A stretch of 64,000 nucleotides of DNA from Bog-756 sp963776225 (GTDB lineage: Bacteria > Actinomycetota > Acidimicrobiia > Acidimicrobiales > RAAP-2). This document shows, piece after piece, positions 59,703-64,000 of the stretch. Where the stretch lies: contig CAVZLL010000004.1 in NCBI GenBank assembly GCA_963776225.1, positions 124,001-188,000 on the forward strand, in the 5' to 3' direction. The position numbers and the translations under genes are program-made. The first letter of the stretch is position 1. Each line of letters begins with the position of its first letter. Below the pieces are notes generated by a model. The model had not been told where the DNA came from and did no database searches. It saw only the letters and a list, made by a program, of their open reading frames with translations.

Positions 59703-61202
59703 ATGGTCCTCGAAGGAGCGGCGACAGAGGAACCGGGACTGGCCGAGCTCAATATCACGAGGAGCCGAGCTTCGACCCTCCTCAGCTATCCGGCGACAGG
59801 TGCATTGTTGGCACTCGTCCTGATCAGCGCTGCACTCAGGGCTGCCAATATTCACCCTGCCGAACTTTGGCGTGATGATGCCTGGGTCGGACTCGCTGCG
59901 CGGGCACCACTGAGCACTCAAATTCAACTTGGCGTCACGGCTCGGGGATTCAATCTCATAGTCGCACGGTGGATTGCCTTGAACCTCCAGAGCACCACCT
60001 GGGCACTCCTACCAACATTCATTGCATCAATCGCCGCGGTGGTGGCGACCTACTGGGCGGCGCGTGCCTGGAATGCTGAACCCGTCCTGGCTTTTCTTGC
60101 CGCCGCCACCATCGCACTTTCACCGGTGGCCATCACATACGCAACAAGAGTCAAGCAATACGAGTTCGATTGTCTCATTTCTGCCTTGCTCCTCGGATTG
60201 ACAGCCCGGAGTATCGGTTCGGGATCGGCGAAGCGGCTCCTGGCCCTCTTCTTTTGCGGCGCAGTCGGCCTCTACATCAGCGCGGCAACGCTGCCAGTCT
60301 TCGGGGCCTGCGCGATCCTTGTCTTGGTCAGAGCAGTTCGTGAGGAGCGACTGCGATCGCTTGCCTTGGTGCTGGCGGCTGCTCTGGCGGGATTCCTGGT
60401 CACCTATTGGTGGCTCGTCGTTCGGCCACTTCCGCCATCTCTACGCGCATATTGGCACGGGCTCTATGTGACATCACTCTCGCCGAACCGGTTGGCTGTG
60501 CAGGCAGGAACGGACGTGCGACAGTTCTTTGCTGGCTTCGCTTCGTTACCACCCCTTGCGACTGTCGCCCTGTTTGCTGCGGCAATCGGATGCCTTCTCT
60601 GGAGACGGGACTGGTCACTCCTTGTCGTGACGGTCGGACCGCTAGCGATTGCATTCGGATTGAGTGTCATGAGTCTCGTACCACTTGGCACGGGAAGAAC
60701 CGATATGTACCTCTATCCGGGCGTCGCCTTGGCTTTTGCGATGAGCTTGAGCGGTATCCACTCAAAACAGCTCATTGTTGCGGCACTGTGCGGTGCGCTC
60801 ACACTTGGCCTCGCACTCAATCACCCACTCGGCTATCCGCCTGCACAAATCAGACAAGCTGAGCGTCTCATTGCCTCGCGATTCCGGCCCGGCGACCGTA
60901 TACTCATTTCTTCTCAAGACGTGTTCTCCTGGGCGCTCTACAGCCCCGTCGCTCCAACGTTCATGATCTCCCGTGCTTCGATTACCGGGTATACGGTGAG
61001 TAGCCGAGATTTCCGGGTCTTGTTCCTGGCCCAAGACCAGTTCAAGAACGGCCAACTCGTCAACGTGCGTCCCGGCTGTCCGGTAGCCAAACGGGTTTGG
61101 TGGGTAGGACAAAGTGATTCGGAGGAAAGTGCACTCGCAGCGTGTGGCCTTGCACGAGAACACGTTGGAGCGGTGGATCTGTGGACTCACGCCAATCCTT
61201 AG
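59703..61202 (+). CDS. GT-C type membrane glycosyltransferase (GT39-like)
   Basis: The 499-residue protein has about eleven membrane segments. After the first is AELWRDDAW (near residue 54), where the Asp pair fits the metal- and lipid-phosphate-binding acid of GT-C enzymes of the ArnT/PMT type. The ITYATRVKQYEFD segment near residue 145 recalls PMT signatures. The C-terminal 100 residues form a soluble domain. The codons use more A and T than the core genes. It would transfer a sugar from a polyprenyl carrier, possibly onto exported proteins such as the neighbouring repeat proteins. Confidence 0.78.
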   Translation: MVLEGAATEEPGLAELNITRSRASTLLSYPATGALLALVLISAALRAANIHPAELWRDDAWVGLAARAPLSTQIQLGVTARGFNLIVARWIALNLQSTTWALLPTFIASIAAVVATYWAARAWNAEPVLAFLAAATIALSPVAITYATRVKQYEFDCLISALLLGLTARSIGSGSAKRLLALFFCGAVGLYISAATLPVFGACAILVLVRAVREERLRSLALVLAAALAGFLVTYWWLVVRPLPPSLRAYWHGLYVTSLSPNRLAVQAGTDVRQFFAGFASLPPLATVALFAAAIGCLLWRRDWSLLVVTVGPLAIAFGLSVMSLVPLGTGRTDMYLYPGVALAFAMSLSGIHSKQLIVAALCGALTLGLALNHPLGYPPAQIRQAERLIASRFRPGDRILISSQDVFSWALYSPVAPTFMISRASITGYTVSSRDFRVLFLAQDQFKNGQLVNVRPGCPVAKRVWWVGQSDSEESALAACGLAREHVGAVDLWTHANP

Positions 61203-61396
61203 CCTCGCGTCGAGCCGGACAGTTCGCGCGTTCTACCGTTCCCTCCTCTTGACGGTCACCCTGCTACCCGATTCCCCACTGGTGGTCGACTGCGACAATC
61301 CTCGAGGCTGACCCAGCCCAGAAGGCCAGGGGTCCTGATGGTTGCTGGTGTCGGAGGGGGACTGAACCGAATCCCGACTGGCGGCTACTCCCCTGG

Positions 61397-62742
61397 TGAA
61401 TCGGCCCGGGAAACCTGGAGGCTCCTTCCCTTGAGAGGATGGAGCCATGCCAAGCAGATCCCCCTACCCCCCAGAGGTGGCGTGAGCGGGCCGTCAAGAT
61501 GTTCGTCGAGCACCGCCACGAGTACCCCTCGGAATGGGCCGCCATGACCTCGGTGGCCAAGAAGTTGGGCATGACGGCCGAGACCCTTCGGTCCTGGGTC
61601 CGCCGGGCCCAGGTCGACGGCGGGCGTCGGCCCGGGCTCACGACCGATGAACGCCAGCGGATGAAGGAGCTCGAGCGGGAGGTCAAAGAGCTCCGGCGGG
61701 CCAACGAGATCCTGAAGGCGGCGTCGGTTTTCTTCGCGACCGAGCTCGACGGTCAACCGAAGAGGTAGTGCGCTTCATCGACGCCCATCGGGACCGCACC
61801 AGTTCCGACGGGCTGCGCTGGGGAGTCGAGCCGATCTGCACGGTGTTGCAGTGCGCTCGCCACCTACTACGCGGCGAAGACCCGCCCGACCTGCGCCCGA
61901 AGGATCCGCGACGAGGCCTTGAAGCCGGAGATCATCCGGGTGCACGCCGAGAACCGCCGGGTCTATGGGGCCGACAAGGTCTGGACCCAGCTCAATCGGG
62001 AGGGCACCCCGGTGGCCCGCTGCACCGTTGAGCGGCTCATGGGCGATCTGGGGCTCGCGGCGTGCGTCGTGGAAGGCAATGGAGACGCACCACCATCGGC
62101 GACGAGCCACAAGATCGTCCGTCGGACCTCGTCGAGCAGCAGTTCATCGCTGATCGCCCGAACCGCCTCTGGGTGGCAGACCTGACCGACGTGAAGACCC
62201 ACGTCGGTTTCGTCTACGTGGCCTTCGTGACTCGACGTCTTCAGCCGGTTCGATCGTCGGCTGGCAGGTCGCCGACCTCCCTTCGTAGTGCGGCCTCGCC
62301 CTCGACGCCTTGGAGATGGCCATCCACGCACGCCGAGCAGCGGGCCTCGTCGGCCTGATGCATCACTCGGGCGCGAGGGAGTGCAATACCTTTCTTGACC
62401 GTCGAGCATCGGCGCGAAGAACACCGAGCCGCCTGGGCGAGGTCGGTGGTCGACGGAGCTCGGCCGCCGCGGTCGACTCCTACGACAATGCGATGGCCGA
62501 ATCCTTCAACGGGCTCTACAAGGCCGAGTTGATCTTCCACGAAGGCCCGTGGAAGGGGGCCGAGGACGTCGAGTGGGCCACCCTCGCCTACGTCGACTGG
62601 TTCAACCACCGCCGCATCCACAACGAGATCGGCAAGATCCCGCCGGCAGAGTTCGAGGCCATCTACGACCGTCAGACCGCGAGCATGAGAAGCACAGTGC
62701 CTTCACAGACAACTGAGTCTCTAGGAAACCCGGGCCGATTCA
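61397..62742 (+). mobile_element. Decayed IS3-family insertion sequence
   Basis: Terminal inverted repeats of 28 bases begin TGAATCGGCCCGGG on the left (61397) and end with its complement on the right (62742); 23 of 28 positions match. Both reading frames are broken. No target duplication is evident. It is a different lineage from the intact copy at 13974, since the ends and OrfA do not resemble each other. Confidence 0.85.
61439..61768 (+). pseudogene. IS3 OrfA remnant
   Basis: The segment RERAVKMFVEHRHEY and the later EREVKELRRANEILKAASVFF are typical OrfA helix-turn-helix and leucine-zipper parts. The natural ATG is at 61447, whose frame starts MPSRS and PYPPEV but meets TGA after 12 codons, so a frameshift has split the start from the rest. 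The stop TAG shares its last base with the OrfB GTG, as in the intact element. Confidence 0.82.
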
Positions 62743-62756
62743 GACCTTTACCCTGA
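61768..62756 (+). pseudogene. IS3 OrfB remnant with several frameshifts
   Basis: Fragments in different frames read: RFIDAHRDRTSSDGLRWGVE, then EIIRVHAENRRVYGADKVW, then RPNRLWVADLTDVKTHVG (first Asp region), then YDNAMAESFNGLYKAELI (catalytic Glu region). At least three frame changes lie between. The second Asp segment is not readable. The enzyme cannot be active. Confidence 0.85.
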
Positions 62757-62842
62757 TCACCTGACTGTTCAGGTCGCTGGAGCGCCGCCGATTGTGGTCA
62801 GCTTGGCCGAGGTGGGACTGCGCGCTGGTACCAAACCTGTCG

Positions 62843-62926
62843 TGTCGGAGGGGGGACTTGAACCCCCACGCCCTTGCGGGCACTAGCCCCTCAAGCTAGC
62901 GCGTCTGCCTATTCCGCCACTCCGAC
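62843..62926 (-). tRNA. tRNA-Leu (anticodon GAG)
   Basis: The minus strand folds as a class II tRNA: acceptor GTCGGAG pairing with CTCCGAC, anticodon stem CTAGC/GCTAG around the loop TTGAGGG (anticodon GAG), a long variable arm TGCCCGCAAGGGCG and a T arm with GTTCAAG. The CCA end is not encoded. It lies 100 bases from the right end of the decayed IS. Confidence 0.95.
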
Positions 62927-63059
62927 GAGTGGCACCGATCGTCGATCGGGGCGACTGGCATGGTAGCGCGGCTCGGGCGCCGTCCCGGTCGCCCCGACGG
63001 GCCGCCAGGTCGCCGGGAACCGCTCACGACGTCGCCATGAGCACGCCGAAATCCCCTGA

Positions 63060-64000
63060 TCACTGCTGACTTCCGAGCGGTCCGGGCTTGAGGAGCGTCC
63101 ACTGGGCGACGTTCCAGAGCACCCCGTCGACCGAAGGGTTGTAGCCGGCGTTGGCAAGGTGGACCCCGTTGGCCACCAATCCCGGCTCACCGAACAACGG
63201 GAGTGCCACCATCTGGTCCCAGAGCTGGTCGTCGATCCCGGCGTAGACGGCCCCACCGGTCACCGGGTTGAGGTCCTCGGAGGCCTGCACGAACAGCTGG
63301 TCGACCTGGGGATCGTCGAACATGCTCCAGTCCTGGCTGTCCTCGACTCCGGGATGGCCCTCCCCGTCCGAGTACCACCCCTGGACCGCCGACTGGAACG
63401 GGCTGGAGGTCCGCGTCACCAGGACCAGGTCGTAGGCGTTGGCCGCAGCGGCGGCCGCCACGCCGGCGCGGCCGTCGACCGGGAACACGGTGACCGCGAT
63501 GCCGTCCCCACGCAGCTGGGCGGCGAGGGCGTCGCCCACCCCGGCGATCCACGGATCCCCGGACTCGACGGCCATCCGGAGGGTCAACGGCCTTCCGATC
63601 GCGTCGACGTAGGTCCCGGTCGCGTCCTGGTGGTACCCGATGCTCTTGAGCAACCGATCGGTGGAGGTCGGGTCGGCCTTGGCGTACGCCCCCGCCGCGG
63701 TCGACGCGGCATAGGAGCTCTGCCAGGCCACGGCCAGGTGGTCCTGGTTGACGACCAGGTCGGGATCGAACGCTCCGAAGGTCCTCGCGAGCAGCGCGGT
63801 CCGATTGACCGCGTGGGCGATGGCTTGACGGGCGGCCACCCGGCCGGTCACCGCGGAGTGTGTGTTGAACTCGAGGGACAGCATGTCGAGCGAGGGCTTG
63901 ATGAAGCTCTGGGAGTTGGGCAGGCCGGTGACCGCACTGAGAGAACCGAGATCGAACAGCGGCGGCTGGGACAGGGCGTTGTTGTTCCCTGCCAGCGGCC
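63060..64000 (-). CDS. Oligopeptide-type ABC transporter substrate-binding protein (partial)
   Basis: Only the C-terminal 313 residues lie in the window; the frame is open to the window edge. The segments RQAIAHAVNRTALLA and AYDLVLVTRTSSPFQSA match the SBP_bac_5 family that delivers peptides or nickel to ABC importers. The stop is at 63060. The missing N-terminus should carry a lipoprotein signal. No transporter subunits are seen on this side. Confidence 0.85.
   Translation of the reverse strand, partial: PLAGNNNALSQPPLFDLGSLSAVTGLPNSQSFIKPSLDMLSLEFNTHSAVTGRVAARQAIAHAVNRTALLARTFGAFDPDLVVNQDHLAVAWQSSYAASTAAGAYAKADPTSTDRLLKSIGYHQDATGTYVDAIGRPLTLRMAVESGDPWIAGVGDALAAQLRGDGIAVTVFPVDGRAGVAAAAAANAYDLVLVTRTSSPFQSAVQGWYSDGEGHPGVEDSQDWSMFDDPQVDQLFVQASEDLNPVTGGAVYAGIDDQLWDQMVALPLFGEPGLVANGVHLANAGYNPSVDGVLWNVAQWTLLKPGPLGSQQ

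Overview
The window is high-GC DNA from an actinobacterium. The evidence is dense codirectional operons with ATGA/GTGA overlaps, many GTG starts, a DUF222-type HNH endonuclease gene, and a gene order that recalls the Mycobacterium tuberculosis block Rv1692-Rv1713 (HAD phosphatase, tlyA, nadK, recN, pyrG, nudix, xerD, scpA, scpB, rluB, cmk, der). A deep-branching class such as Acidimicrobiia fits best, but that is an inference from gene content, not a phylogeny.

Layout. 0-3.7 kb (minus): lipoprotein, zinc-ribbon protein, der and a PDZ/radical-SAM DUF512 protein. 3.8-6.4 kb (plus): ispH, an HD-domain protein and a family 2 glycosyltransferase. 6.4-12.9 kb (minus): one long operon scpA-scpB-rluB-aroH-tyrA-aroA-cmk-plsC, in which chromosome-segregation genes run into aromatic amino acid and nucleotide genes. 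trpS is divergent at 12.9 kb. 14.0-17.4 kb: an apparently intact IS3-family element, an HNH endonuclease and a small hypothetical gene interrupt the conserved block. 17.5-30.3 kb (minus): membrane glycosyltransferase-type proteins, a site-2 protease homologue, a DksA/TraR protein, xerD, nudix, pyrG, recN, nadK, tlyA and a phasin-like protein with a histone-H1-like tail, then a HAD phosphatase, a fatty-acid desaturase and a DoxX-Rieske fusion.

33.7-43.3 kb is metabolic and accessory: VOC protein, chromate transporter, two SDRs, two paralogous amidohydrolases facing each other across a 13-bp tandem repeat, an acetoacetate-decarboxylase-like protein, two MaoC hydratases and an exported esterase. 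Together they look like a degradation pathway for an acyl-CoA or ring compound whose substrate is unknown.

43.3-62.8 kb looks less GC-rich and less conserved. It holds two exported repeat proteins whose repeat counts (7 and 14) suggest one and two seven-bladed beta-propellers. It also holds a lipid gene set (wax-ester-synthase-like acyltransferase, DUF302, alpha/beta hydrolase, acyl-CoA synthetase, PlsC-like acyltransferase), several very small genes, a pair of 48-bp direct repeats, a GT-C membrane glycosyltransferase, and a decayed IS3 element beside tRNA-Leu(GAG). The window ends inside an oligopeptide-type ABC substrate-binding protein gene.

The most general signal is regulatory. At least ten genes carry a TANNNT hexamer 6-9 bases before the start codon, the signature of leaderless transcription. 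In three of them (aroH, traR-like, pyrG) the first three bases of the hexamer are the stop codon of the preceding gene. Two other genes (tlyA and the HAD phosphatase) lack any ATG/GTG/TTG that would keep their essential N-terminus and seem to start at CTG.
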